Positions 46,191 through 55,356 of a stretch of DNA of 64,000 nucleotides are shown here, in pieces. Each line of letters starts with the position of its first letter. Position 1 is the stretch's first letter. The stretch is taken from NCBI RefSeq assembly GCF_042427615.1, contig NZ_JBHMEZ010000012.1, positions 434,001 through 498,000 of the forward strand, read 5' to 3'. This DNA is from Formosa undariae (lineage in GTDB: Bacteria > Bacteroidota > Bacteroidia > Flavobacteriales > Flavobacteriaceae). A program made the translations under genes and the position numbers. Below the pieces are notes generated by a model that did no database searches, was not told the DNA's origin, and saw only the letters and a program-made list of their open reading frames with translations.

Positions 46191-47843
46191 TTAGTAATTA
46201 GGGTTTTGAGTCATGGTTTCTGGAGATATCTCTATTTCTTTAATTGGAATAGGACGTAATAAGTGTTTTGAAGAATCGAAAGTACCATGATCTACATAAT
46301 GAGGGTTATATTTTAGTCTTTCTTCTAATTTCCCCATGCGTTTTAATACGGCCCATCTGTTACCTTCACCAATTAATTCAAGAGCACGTTCAACTAAGAT
46401 TTCATCTAAATCAATTGTACTATAATGATTTGCAACTCCTGTTGCTCTTTCTCTAACTCTATTTAAATGAAATAAGGCTTGACTAGTGTTTCCTGCACCT
46501 AAATGAGCTTCAGAAGCAATTAAATGTGTTTCCGCGATTCTATATATAAAACTATCTCTAGCTCCACTTCCGCCTTCTTCAAATATTTCGTCATCGAATT
46601 TTTTCAATATAGGAAAACTAATAAATTCAGGATTTAAAGAATATTTATAATTAACACCATCGACATCTGCTGGTCTTCCAAATAAATATTGGTCTGGTTG
46701 ATATACCCAGTAACGGTCTAATCTGTCTTTTAATTCGGCTTCACCTAAAGCATATTTAGGATAGTAAACTAAAGTATCTCCTGGCTTGATCACATCATTC
46801 CCTAAACCACTTTCTTCATCTGCTATAATCGCTCTATGAATAGTGACATCTTCTCTCGTATCATTATCCTCAAACAAAGAATAAAAGTATGGCGTAAGCA
46901 TCGTATTACTCGTTTTAAGTCCGTATGGATTTTTTCTACTTACTCCAGGTAAATTAAAAATTTGATACATAATAAAAGCATGCTTATCGTTTCCTCTATC
47001 TTCAGAGAACCCTGTATCTCCCCATTGTCCTGCAAACAGAATTTCATCATTTACTTGATTGTCATAAGCAAAAACCTCAGCAAAAGATTGCGATCTAATA
47101 TCATACCCATCTATTGCTTCTTCTGCTAGATTGGCTGCTGTTTGAAAATCTGAACTTTCCCCAAAACTCGTGTAAGCTCTTGTTAAATATACTTCTGCAA
47201 GAACATGTTGTGCTGCACGTTTTGAGAATCTTCCTGTTTCTGGATCTTCTTTTAAATCAGGAATAGACGCTTCTAATTCTGAAATAATTAAAGTAAACGT
47301 TTCTTCTTCTGTAGATCTGGTATAATTATTACGAATACTTTGAGGCTCCTCTAAATCGAGAACCACACCGCCGTACTGCTGTACTAAATTGAAAAATGAA
47401 ACGGCTCTTAATGCTCGTAATTGAGCTATACCATAAGCTTTTTCTCCTAAGTTACCTGAACTCCAATTTACCTCATTCTCATATCTATTAATTGCAGTAT
47501 TTGCTCTAGATATTACGGTATAATTTCCACTCCATACTCCATTTGTTTGTGGTGCATTAAAGCCTACATAATCATTACTGCTCGATACAGCATAGAGTTC
47601 TAATTGCGTTGTAAATAAGTCTGTTCCTGAGAATTTATAATCGGTGCTCTTAAACACACCTCTAATGGCTGAATATACTCCGACAACCAATTGATCTGCT
47701 GTGCTTTCATCAATAAAATTCTCACTTGTAATTTGACTGTAAATATCTTCATCTAGATATTCGTCACAAGCACTAAACGATAGTATTAACCCCAGTAAGA
47801 CTACTACTTTATTTATATTCTTTATGTTTTTTATATTTTTCAT
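46191..47843 (-). CDS. susD: SusD/RagB-family glycan-binding outer-membrane lipoprotein
   Basis: 550 residues; lipoprotein signal ending FSACDEYLDE (Cys about 26). The tetratricopeptide-like N-terminal SusD domain contains GIAQLRALRAVSFFNLVQQYGGVV, the family signature (R-A-x-x-x-x-x-L-x-x-x-Y-G). The C-terminal RagB part ends with LLRPIPIKEIEISPETMTQN, also characteristic (P-I-P). It sits on the cell surface as lid of the SusC barrel and binds the incoming oligosaccharide. It directly follows susC by 19 bases. It begins with a repeated KNIKNIKNIN N terminus, so an internal start is possible. Confidence 0.95.
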   Translation of the reverse strand: MKNIKNIKNINKVVVLLGLILSFSACDEYLDEDIYSQITSENFIDESTADQLVVGVYSAIRGVFKSTDYKFSGTDLFTTQLELYAVSSSNDYVGFNAPQTNGVWSGNYTVISRANTAINRYENEVNWSSGNLGEKAYGIAQLRALRAVSFFNLVQQYGGVVLDLEEPQSIRNNYTRSTEEETFTLIISELEASIPDLKEDPETGRFSKRAAQHVLAEVYLTRAYTSFGESSDFQTAANLAEEAIDGYDIRSQSFAEVFAYDNQVNDEILFAGQWGDTGFSEDRGNDKHAFIMYQIFNLPGVSRKNPYGLKTSNTMLTPYFYSLFEDNDTREDVTIHRAIIADEESGLGNDVIKPGDTLVYYPKYALGEAELKDRLDRYWVYQPDQYLFGRPADVDGVNYKYSLNPEFISFPILKKFDDEIFEEGGSGARDSFIYRIAETHLIASEAHLGAGNTSQALFHLNRVRERATGVANHYSTIDLDEILVERALELIGEGNRWAVLKRMGKLEERLKYNPHYVDHGTFDSSKHLLRPIPIKEIEISPETMTQNPNY

Positions 47844-47862
47844 CTTTGATTAAGTTTTAAAA

Positions 47863-50800
47863 TTAGAATGATACACTAAGACCAAACAACACTGTTTTTG
47901 TTTGATAACCCGCATTATAAGAATTTTGCAATGCCGTTTCTGGATCAGGCCCTTCGTAGCCCGTAAACGTAAATGGGTTTTGCACGTCTAAAGACAACCT
48001 TAAGCTTTTTAGTTGTAAGCTTTCTAAGACATCTCTTGGTAACTGATATCCGATACCAATATTCCCAACTTTAACAAAACTTAAGTCTTCATAATACCAA
48101 CCTGAATTTCCATATTCTGGAGCAGGATACTTGGCATTTGGATTATTAGGCGTCCAGAAATCTAAATCAAGACTGTTAAATTTAGCATCATCTCCGTTAT
48201 ACGGTGTAAAATGCGAATAAAACTCTGAGTGACCGAAAGAGCCTTGTCTAGTATAAATTTGAACTGAGAAATCTAGATTTTTGTAGCTGAATGTATTTGT
48301 CATACCTCCTATCCAATCTGGAGATACTTGACCTAAAACGACTTTATCTTCAGCTCCATAAGTACCACTATTATCCTGATCTACGATCTTGTATTGTCCA
48401 GGAAAAGCACCATAAACGGCAGCTTCCGCTGTTTCGTCTATTTGCCAAATACCATCATGTTCGTAACTGTAAATGGCATCTACAGGTTTACCTACTTGTA
48501 ACACACCATGCGTACCATAAGTTTCTTTATCTAAATCGCCATCTAATTCTAAGATTTGATTTTTGTTTTTAGCGAAGTTTATATTGGTAGTCCATCTAAA
48601 ATTATTGGTTTGAATATTTACCGTATTTAATGTAATCTCAATACCTTTATTTTCTACAGAACCATAATTACCAATCGCAGAGCCATACCCTGTTATGTTA
48701 GATAAGGTTTTATTAAGAATAGCATCTACGGTCTTTTTTCTATAAAGCTCTAATCCGAAACGTACTCTATTATTAAAAACTCCCATGTCTAAACCAATGT
48801 TAAATTCTTTAGAACGTTCCCATGTTAAATCGTAGTTAGGTAATCCACCTACGCGTACTCCATTTGTATGTGTATTTCCATATAAATAATCTGACCCACC
48901 TAAAAATGCAAGTGAGCTATAAGCACTTACTGGACTATCGTTTCCTGATTCCCCATAACTTAAACGCAATTTTAAATTACTTAACCAATCTGTATCTTGT
49001 AAAAATGCTTCTTCACTAGCTTTCCAAGCAAAGGCTGCTGAAGGAAAAAATGCCCATTTATTATTTACAGCTAATTTTGAAGATCCATCATATCGACCTG
49101 TAAACGTAAATAAATACCTATCTAGAATGCTATAGTTTAAACGTCCTGCAAATGAAGACAATGTTTCTTTTCTATAATATGTACCGTAATCTCTAACATC
49201 TAAACCTGCTCCTGTATTATAGAACGAGTAAGAATCTGTATCAAAATCTTTTGTTTCAATATTACCTCCTTCAGCTTGGTTATAATATACTGAAGAAATT
49301 AAAGTTGCTTTTAAATTTTGTGCTTCTGTAATATCAAAATTAAAATCTAAAATATTATCCCAAGTATATGCTGTCTTAAAAGAAGAGTCATAAATGGATT
49401 GCACTCTCGTAGGGTCATTTCTAGATGATTTTGTATATAAACCTCTAAATTCTCCAAACCTTGTGCTATTTAAATTTGGCGCAAACTGTGTTTTAAAACT
49501 TATCCAATCCGTTGGTGCATATTGTAAAAATACATTTGCAATAACATCTAAAGATCTTGTATTTGTTGTCCAAGCACCATTCGCCTCGTAATATGGATTT
49601 GTAAAACGTCCGTCCTGATCGTCTGGAAATAATATGACATTCCCATCAGTATCATAAGAATTTACTGTTGGCGCTAAACGCAATGTACTTCTAAATAATT
49701 CTCTACTTCCTTCTTCTCTTTCTGAAAGGGCTAAATATGCTTTTAAACCTACAGTGAATTTATCTGACACTTTTTTAGTTAAAGACGTACTTAAGTTATA
49801 ACGCTCATAACCTTCAATCCCCATAATACCTTCATCACTTAAATATCCAATAGATCCGCTATACACTAGACCATTGCTTCCTCCAGACATACCAATATTT
49901 TGGCTAGTTTGCACACCTGAGTGAATATAATCGCCAGCCCAATCTGTATAACGTCGGTTTGCTACGTTATCGGCTTCTTCATTAGTGGTCTTAATTTCTC
50001 TTGAAATATCGACTTCTATATTATTATAGTCACTTACCGTACCTACATATCCATCTTGAAATAATCCTTTCCACGCTGTACTTCTTAATACTTTATCTAC
50101 AAAATCTACATATTCATCACCACTATAGAAATCAGGCCTGTTGGTTGCAGTACTTAAACCTAAAGTAGATTCGAAAGTAAATACTGTTTTACCTTCTATT
50201 CCATTCTTGGTCGTAATAATAACAACCCCGTTAGCTCCTCTAGCACCATAAATAGCAGTTGCAGAAGCATCTTTTAAAACATCCATTTGTTGAATATCTG
50301 AAGGATTTAAGATATTTATATCTTCAAAAAACACCCCATCAACAACATATAAAGGTTTAGAAAGATCTGATGCAGCACTATCGCTTATACCGTCAGTACC
50401 TGCGTCGTTATTTTTAATTACGGTATTACCTCTAATATCGATAGAAATTGGAGCACCTGGTTTATTGCTCAAAGATCTAACGTCTACACCTGCTATTCTA
50501 CCCTGAATTGCTTTACCAACATCGGTTTTCTTTTGTTCGGTTAAATCTTCAGTGTCCATAGAAGCAACTGCTCCTGTTAAATCACTTTTCTTAACAGAAC
50601 CATAACCGATAACGACAACTTCATCTAGTTCTGCAGCATCGTCTTCTAGACGAACTCGCATTGTAGGCTGACCATTATACGTCAGTTCCTTAGTTTCAAA
50701 ACCCAAGAAAGAAAACACAAATACATCTCCTTTTTTTGCGGTTAATTGAAAATTTCCATCAAAATCTGTAGCCGCACCATTCGAGGTTCCTTTAATAATA

Positions 50801-50925
50801 ACATTGACCCCCGGAATAGGAATATTCTGACTGTCGGACACAACTCCACTTACTTTACTCTGTGCCCAAGAGGTCGCAGTAACACCTATTAGTAAGGCAA
50901 TCAATAACGATTTCATTTTTTCCAT
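47863..50925 (-). CDS. susC: SusC/RagA-family TonB-dependent outer-membrane transporter
   Basis: 1020 residues. Signal peptide (LLIALLIGVTATSWAQS), carboxypeptidase-D-like regulatory domain (about 23-110, GVNVIIKGTSNGAATDFDG), the TonB box/plug start DEVVVIGYGSVKKSDLTG, plug to about 230, then a 22-strand barrel ending in the aromatic LFGLSVSF. It imports oligosaccharides across the outer membrane with energy from TonB, together with the SusD protein. It is the first gene of the long - strand operon. A pair of 13-bp direct repeats with 21-bp spacing lies 58-90 bases upstream of its start. Confidence 0.96.
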   Translation of the reverse strand: MEKMKSLLIALLIGVTATSWAQSKVSGVVSDSQNIPIPGVNVIIKGTSNGAATDFDGNFQLTAKKGDVFVFSFLGFETKELTYNGQPTMRVRLEDDAAELDEVVVIGYGSVKKSDLTGAVASMDTEDLTEQKKTDVGKAIQGRIAGVDVRSLSNKPGAPISIDIRGNTVIKNNDAGTDGISDSAASDLSKPLYVVDGVFFEDINILNPSDIQQMDVLKDASATAIYGARGANGVVIITTKNGIEGKTVFTFESTLGLSTATNRPDFYSGDEYVDFVDKVLRSTAWKGLFQDGYVGTVSDYNNIEVDISREIKTTNEEADNVANRRYTDWAGDYIHSGVQTSQNIGMSGGSNGLVYSGSIGYLSDEGIMGIEGYERYNLSTSLTKKVSDKFTVGLKAYLALSEREEGSRELFRSTLRLAPTVNSYDTDGNVILFPDDQDGRFTNPYYEANGAWTTNTRSLDVIANVFLQYAPTDWISFKTQFAPNLNSTRFGEFRGLYTKSSRNDPTRVQSIYDSSFKTAYTWDNILDFNFDITEAQNLKATLISSVYYNQAEGGNIETKDFDTDSYSFYNTGAGLDVRDYGTYYRKETLSSFAGRLNYSILDRYLFTFTGRYDGSSKLAVNNKWAFFPSAAFAWKASEEAFLQDTDWLSNLKLRLSYGESGNDSPVSAYSSLAFLGGSDYLYGNTHTNGVRVGGLPNYDLTWERSKEFNIGLDMGVFNNRVRFGLELYRKKTVDAILNKTLSNITGYGSAIGNYGSVENKGIEITLNTVNIQTNNFRWTTNINFAKNKNQILELDGDLDKETYGTHGVLQVGKPVDAIYSYEHDGIWQIDETAEAAVYGAFPGQYKIVDQDNSGTYGAEDKVVLGQVSPDWIGGMTNTFSYKNLDFSVQIYTRQGSFGHSEFYSHFTPYNGDDAKFNSLDLDFWTPNNPNAKYPAPEYGNSGWYYEDLSFVKVGNIGIGYQLPRDVLESLQLKSLRLSLDVQNPFTFTGYEGPDPETALQNSYNAGYQTKTVLFGLSVSF

Positions 50926-50981
50926 GTTTAATTTGTTTAGTTATACTGAGAGCTAAGATAGTGTTAAGGAGTTGTTAACAA

Positions 50982-51015
50982 ATGGATATTTTAATCTGAA
51001 ATATGGACATTTTAA
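50982..51015 (-). promoter_or_regulatory. Direct-repeat operator before susC (21-bp spacing)
   Basis: On the + strand: ATGGATATTTTAA (50982-50994) and ATGGACATTTTAA (51003-51015), identical but for one base, start to start 21 bp. They lie upstream of the - strand gene susC. The pattern (two boxes two helical turns apart) suits AraC-type binding. The same pair, in the same orientation relative to the gene, is found before the DUF1080 gene and the lyase gene. Confidence 0.65.
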
Positions 51016-51142
51016 CTAATCAAAAAACATCTACAATTTCTAAAACTTGACTGTTTTAATATTTTGAACTCTTAAAACCTGCTACTCTGAAGATCTATAT
51101 ACAAACAAATCGTTCCGACTTTATCAATCATTTGTTTATAAA

Positions 51143-51169
51143 ATCCATAATTTGAACCTATTTATCCAT
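51143..51169 (+). promoter_or_regulatory. Direct-repeat operator before the DUF1080 operon (21-bp spacing)
   Basis: On the - strand the boxes read TGGATAAAT and TGGATTTTA, first T to first T 21 bp, and the pair ends 57 bases before the ATG at 51226. Orientation and distance to the gene match the susC copy. Confidence 0.6.
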
Positions 51170-51225
51170 GTAATTTATTACTATTTACCCTAGTTTAGTA
51201 CATTATTAACAAACCAAAATTTAAG

Positions 51226-52614
51226 ATGAAAAAATCTACTTTATTTTATAGCGCTATATTACTTGTTAGTGTTTCTCTATTCTATAGTTGTTCAGAAAAA
51301 CCTAAAGACACAACGCCATGGGTTGATTTATTTGATGGATCGACATTAAATGGATGGCATCAAAAAGGAGGAGATGCAACCTATACTGTTAAAGAAGGGA
51401 CTATTGTTGGCACAACCGTTCATAACACAACCAACTCTTTTTTAACTTCAGATAAAATGTATGATGATTTTATTTTAGAATTAGATTACAAGGTAGACTC
51501 GACTATGAATTCGGGAATTCAAATACGCAGTAACAGTCTTCCTCAATATAGAGATGGTCGTGTTCACGGCTATCAAGTTGAAATAGATCCCTCGGAGCGT
51601 GCTTGGAGTGGAGGTATTTACGATGAATCAAGACGAGGCTGGTTAAATACGCTAGATAACAATCCAGAAGCACAAAAAGCTTTCAAACAAAATGACTGGA
51701 ATCATTACCGCATTGAAGCTATTGGAGATACTATAAAAACGTGGGTTAACGGCGTTGCAGCAGCACACTTAATAGACGAAAAAACGAAAAGCGGATTTAT
51801 TTGCTTACAAGTTCACAGTATAAAAGCTGATAAAAAAGAAGGTACCGAGATTATCTGGAAAAACATTAAAATTCTTACAGACAGTCTGTCTAAATACAGT
51901 CAGAAATCTCCAGTAAAACCAATCATTACAAAAAACAATTTAACTATTGATGAAAAGAAAAATGGATGGAAATTATTATGGGATGGAGAAACTACTAACG
52001 GATGGAAAGGCGCTAAACTTGAAGCGTTTCCTGAAACGGGTTGGAAAATTGAAGACGGCATTCTTAGCGTTTTAGCATCTGGCGGTGCAGAATCTACTGC
52101 AGGTGGAGATATTGTAACTTCTGAATTATACAGCGATTTTGAATTAACAGTAGATTTCCAAGTCAATGCAGGAGGAAATAGTGGTATAAAATATTATGTA
52201 GATACAAACATTAATAAAGGAGCAGGTTCTTCTATTGGTTTAGAATATCAAATTTTGGACGACGATTTACATCCAGATGCTAAACTAGGTAATCACGAAG
52301 GAAGTAGAACCGTTAGTTCTTTATACGATTTAATACAGGCAGATGTTAACAAACCCATCCACCCCGTTGGCGAGTGGAACACCGCTTACATTAGCTCTAA
52401 AAACAACCATGTAGAACATTGGTTAAACGGTGCGAAAGTCTTAGAATATGAAAGAAAGAGTGATGATTTCAAGAGACTAGTTTCAGAAAGTAAATACGCT
52501 AAATGGCCAAATTTTGGTGAATTGGAAAAAGGGCAAATATTATTACAAGATCATGGTGATTTGGTATCATTCAAAAACGTGAAAATCCGCCCAATTAACA
52601 CAACTAAAGACTAA
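51226..52614 (+). CDS. Double DUF1080 (3-keto-glycoside hydrolase type) lipoprotein
   Basis: 462 residues; lipoprotein signal (LLVSVSLFYSCSEK, Cys about 22). Two concanavalin-like DUF1080 domains follow: about 30-215 (WVDLFDGSTLNGWHQKG ... NSGIQIRSN) and about 245-458 (WKLLWDGETTNGWKGAK ... NSGIKYYVD). DUF1080 proteins include the 3-keto-disaccharide/3-keto-glucoside hydrolases or lyases that cleave a glycoside after its C3 hydroxyl has been oxidised. It is the first gene of a + strand operon, 7 bases before a Tat-exported Gfo/Idh oxidoreductase, a pairing that fits oxidation followed by elimination. Divergent from susC. Confidence 0.9.
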   Translation: MKKSTLFYSAILLVSVSLFYSCSEKPKDTTPWVDLFDGSTLNGWHQKGGDATYTVKEGTIVGTTVHNTTNSFLTSDKMYDDFILELDYKVDSTMNSGIQIRSNSLPQYRDGRVHGYQVEIDPSERAWSGGIYDESRRGWLNTLDNNPEAQKAFKQNDWNHYRIEAIGDTIKTWVNGVAAAHLIDEKTKSGFICLQVHSIKADKKEGTEIIWKNIKILTDSLSKYSQKSPVKPIITKNNLTIDEKKNGWKLLWDGETTNGWKGAKLEAFPETGWKIEDGILSVLASGGAESTAGGDIVTSELYSDFELTVDFQVNAGGNSGIKYYVDTNINKGAGSSIGLEYQILDDDLHPDAKLGNHEGSRTVSSLYDLIQADVNKPIHPVGEWNTAYISSKNNHVEHWLNGAKVLEYERKSDDFKRLVSESKYAKWPNFGELEKGQILLQDHGDLVSFKNVKIRPINTTKD

Positions 52615-52620
52615 ACAATT

Positions 52621-53970
52621 ATGAGTTCAAATAGAAGAGATTTTATAAAAAAAGCAGCAATAAGTGCCGTAGGAGTTACATTAGGCTCCGTTTCAGCAAA
52701 CGCAATGTCTGCTAAAAGTTATTCAAAAATAATTGGAGCTAACGATAGGATTCATATTGCTATTCAAGGTTTAGGTAGACGTTACGGTGCATATATTCCG
52801 CCAATAGCCGACAAAAAAAACAATATAGAATTACTGTACTTATGCGATGTTATGAAAAGTCAGCGTGATAAAGCAGCTGTTAATTTATCCACCAAACTCA
52901 GTAACAAACCAAAGCTAGAAAACGACATCCGAAAGGTTATAAACGATAAACAAGTGGACGCTATATTTATGGCGACTCCCGATCATTGGCATGCACCTGG
53001 TGCGTGTATGGCCATGCAGGCAGGAAAACATGTGTTTCTAGAAAAACCATGTAGTCACAATCCGCAAGAAGGCGAGTTACTCGTTGCTTATCAAAAAAAG
53101 TACAATAAAGTGGTGCAAATGGGGAACCAACAGCGTTCTTCCTTACAGTCGCAAGAAATTATAAAAGACATACATGCTGGTGTTATTGGAGATGTTTACA
53201 ATGCCATCGCGTTTTATACCAGTAAGCGTGGGCCTGTTCCACATCAAACAAAAACGGCGCCACCGGAAGGATTAGACTGGGAACTTTTTCAAGGTCCAGC
53301 ACCAAGAAGAGACTACACCGATAATACATGGGATTACAACTGGCATTGGTATGGTTGGGATTATGGTACTGCCGAAATGGGTAACAATGCGACTCATGAA
53401 TTAGATATCGCGCGATGGGCTTTAGGTGTAAAATATCCAGAACACGTAAATGTAAATGCCGGAAAATTCCAATATAAAGATGATGGATGGGAAATGTACG
53501 ACACTATGGATGCTACTTTTAGATTTGCAGACAATAAAACCATTCACTGGGACGGACGTAGTAGAAATGGTTTTGATAAATATGGCGCAGGAAGAGGAAC
53601 TCTTATTTATGGGTCTGAAGGTTCGACTATGATTAACAGAGATGGTTATAAATTGTATAATCTTAAAGGAGAATTAATTAAAGAAAATATGGTTCCTGGA
53701 ATTGAAGACGGGAATGCTCTTGGTGGCGGCGGACAACTTTCTGCAGCACATACTGTTAATTTCTTTGATGCCATTAGAGGAAAAGCAGCACTAACATCTC
53801 CTATTGATGAAGGTGCGATTAGCCAAATGCTAACCCACTACGCAAATATTGCCTCTAGAATAGACGACTCTTTTGAAGTCGATGAAACCACTGGAAGAAT
53901 TTACAACAGAGAAGCCATGAAATTATGGTCTAGAACATACGAGCCAGGATGGGAAATTAAGCCTGTTTAA
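52621..53970 (+). CDS. Tat-exported Gfo/Idh/MocA-family oxidoreductase 1
   Basis: 449 residues. Twin-arginine signal at the N terminus (SNRRDFIKKAAISAVGVTLG). NAD(P)-binding Rossmann part with IAIQGLGRRYGAYIPPI, then MATPDHWHAPGACMAMQAGK and the family signature VFLEKPCSHN (EKP about 141-143). The C-terminal alpha/beta domain has EMGNNATHELDIARWALG. It should work folded, in the periplasm, with a tightly bound cofactor. Relatives in 3-keto-sugar pathways oxidise C3 of glycosides. The neighbour DUF1080 protein (7 bases upstream) would take the keto product. Sugar specificity unknown. Confidence 0.9.
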   Translation: MSSNRRDFIKKAAISAVGVTLGSVSANAMSAKSYSKIIGANDRIHIAIQGLGRRYGAYIPPIADKKNNIELLYLCDVMKSQRDKAAVNLSTKLSNKPKLENDIRKVINDKQVDAIFMATPDHWHAPGACMAMQAGKHVFLEKPCSHNPQEGELLVAYQKKYNKVVQMGNQQRSSLQSQEIIKDIHAGVIGDVYNAIAFYTSKRGPVPHQTKTAPPEGLDWELFQGPAPRRDYTDNTWDYNWHWYGWDYGTAEMGNNATHELDIARWALGVKYPEHVNVNAGKFQYKDDGWEMYDTMDATFRFADNKTIHWDGRSRNGFDKYGAGRGTLIYGSEGSTMINRDGYKLYNLKGELIKENMVPGIEDGNALGGGGQLSAAHTVNFFDAIRGKAALTSPIDEGAISQMLTHYANIASRIDDSFEVDETTGRIYNREAMKLWSRTYEPGWEIKPV

Positions 53971-54087
53971 GAATGTAAGCTCGCGCTCTATTTTTATTAA
54001 ATTTAAAGTCATTAAACAAGCATTGTTACGCCTTCTCTTCCAAAATTACAATTGGAGAAGACCTATAAAAATCAACATTTACATCAC

Positions 54088-55278
54088 ATGAAAAGAAGAG
54101 ATTTTATTATCAAAAGTTCTGTTGCCACGGTAGCACTAACATCGTCGGCAGTAGCTTTAGGGAATTATCTTGATTTTAATCATGCAAACGACACCTTAAA
54201 CATTGGCGTAATTGGAACCGGAGATCGAGGTACTGGAATGATTTCCAATATCAATAAAATTAAAAATTTCAATGTTATTGGTTGTGCCGATATTTTACCC
54301 TTTAGATTAGAAAACGGATTAAAATCGGCACAAGGGAAAGCGAAAGGCTATAGCGATTACCGAAAATTATTAGACAACAAAGATATTGATGCGGTTTTGG
54401 TGTCTGTCCCCTTTCATCTGCATTCTCAAGTAGCTATAGATGCTCTCGATGCAGGTAAACACGTCTTTTGTGAAAAAACAATGGCCAAAGGTTATCCAGG
54501 GATACAGCATTTAGTTGATAAAGTGAATCAGTCTAAAACCATGTTTCAAACGGGGCATCAATATCATAGCTCTAGACTTTACACACATGTAGTCGATTTA
54601 ATAAAAGATGGCAAACTAGGAAAAGTAGCAGCAATCGAATGCCAATGGAACCGACAAGGGAATTGGAGACGCCCAGTGCCTAGTCCTGAATTAGAAAAGC
54701 AAATTAACTGGAGGATGTACAGAGAATATTCAGGAGGATTAGTTGCAGAATTGTGTTCGCATCAAATAGATTTTGCAAATTGGGTTTTAGATGAAAAGCC
54801 TAGCCAAGTTATGGGTGCAGGAGGTGTTGACTATTGGAAAGATGGCCGAGAAACCTTCGATAATATTCACTTAATTTACAGCTATCCTAGTGGTGTAAAG
54901 GCAAAATTTACGTGCCTGACTAGTAATGCTAAAGATGGTTATCAAATTAAGGTTATGGGAGATAAAGGCACCATTATTTTAGATTATTCACATGCATGGT
55001 TTTACCCAGAAGGTATCGAAAATAAAGATAAAGAGTTAGGCATAGTAGATGGCGTTTCGGGAGCTACAGTCACTTGGAAAAAAGGCTTTGGTATTCCTAT
55101 AAACGTAGAACACACAGAACCTAGTGAGCAGACTTTAATCGATTTTAAAGACAGTATCCTCTTAAATAAAAAGCCGATTTCAGATGTCGTTACGGGGGCA
55201 AATACTGCAATTTGTATTCAGATGGGATTAGATGCCATGTATACTAACAAAATTATTAGTAGTCCAGATTTTTATTAA
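54088..55278 (+). CDS. Tat-exported Gfo/Idh/MocA-family oxidoreductase 2
   Basis: About 396 residues from the ATG at 54088, which begins M-K-R-R-D-F-I-I-K-S-S with a twin-arginine signal; the upstream start at 54052 would place the signal internally and is rejected. GVIGTGDRGTG is the dinucleotide loop and VSVPFHLHSQVAIDALDAGK precedes VFCEKTMAKG, where the usual EKP is EKT. The second domain has LVAELCSHQIDFANWVLDEKP. Together with the first oxidoreductase and DUF1080 it makes a likely 3-keto oxidation unit, perhaps one oxidising and one reducing or acting on different sugars. Confidence 0.88.
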   Translation: MKRRDFIIKSSVATVALTSSAVALGNYLDFNHANDTLNIGVIGTGDRGTGMISNINKIKNFNVIGCADILPFRLENGLKSAQGKAKGYSDYRKLLDNKDIDAVLVSVPFHLHSQVAIDALDAGKHVFCEKTMAKGYPGIQHLVDKVNQSKTMFQTGHQYHSSRLYTHVVDLIKDGKLGKVAAIECQWNRQGNWRRPVPSPELEKQINWRMYREYSGGLVAELCSHQIDFANWVLDEKPSQVMGAGGVDYWKDGRETFDNIHLIYSYPSGVKAKFTCLTSNAKDGYQIKVMGDKGTIILDYSHAWFYPEGIENKDKELGIVDGVSGATVTWKKGFGIPINVEHTEPSEQTLIDFKDSILLNKKPISDVVTGANTAICIQMGLDAMYTNKIISSPDFY

Positions 55279-55356
55279 AAACACCAGATTTAAAATCACA
55301 ACAAATAAGATAACTTAAACACGGAGTTGTTTTGTTTGTTTAAAATTCAATATGAA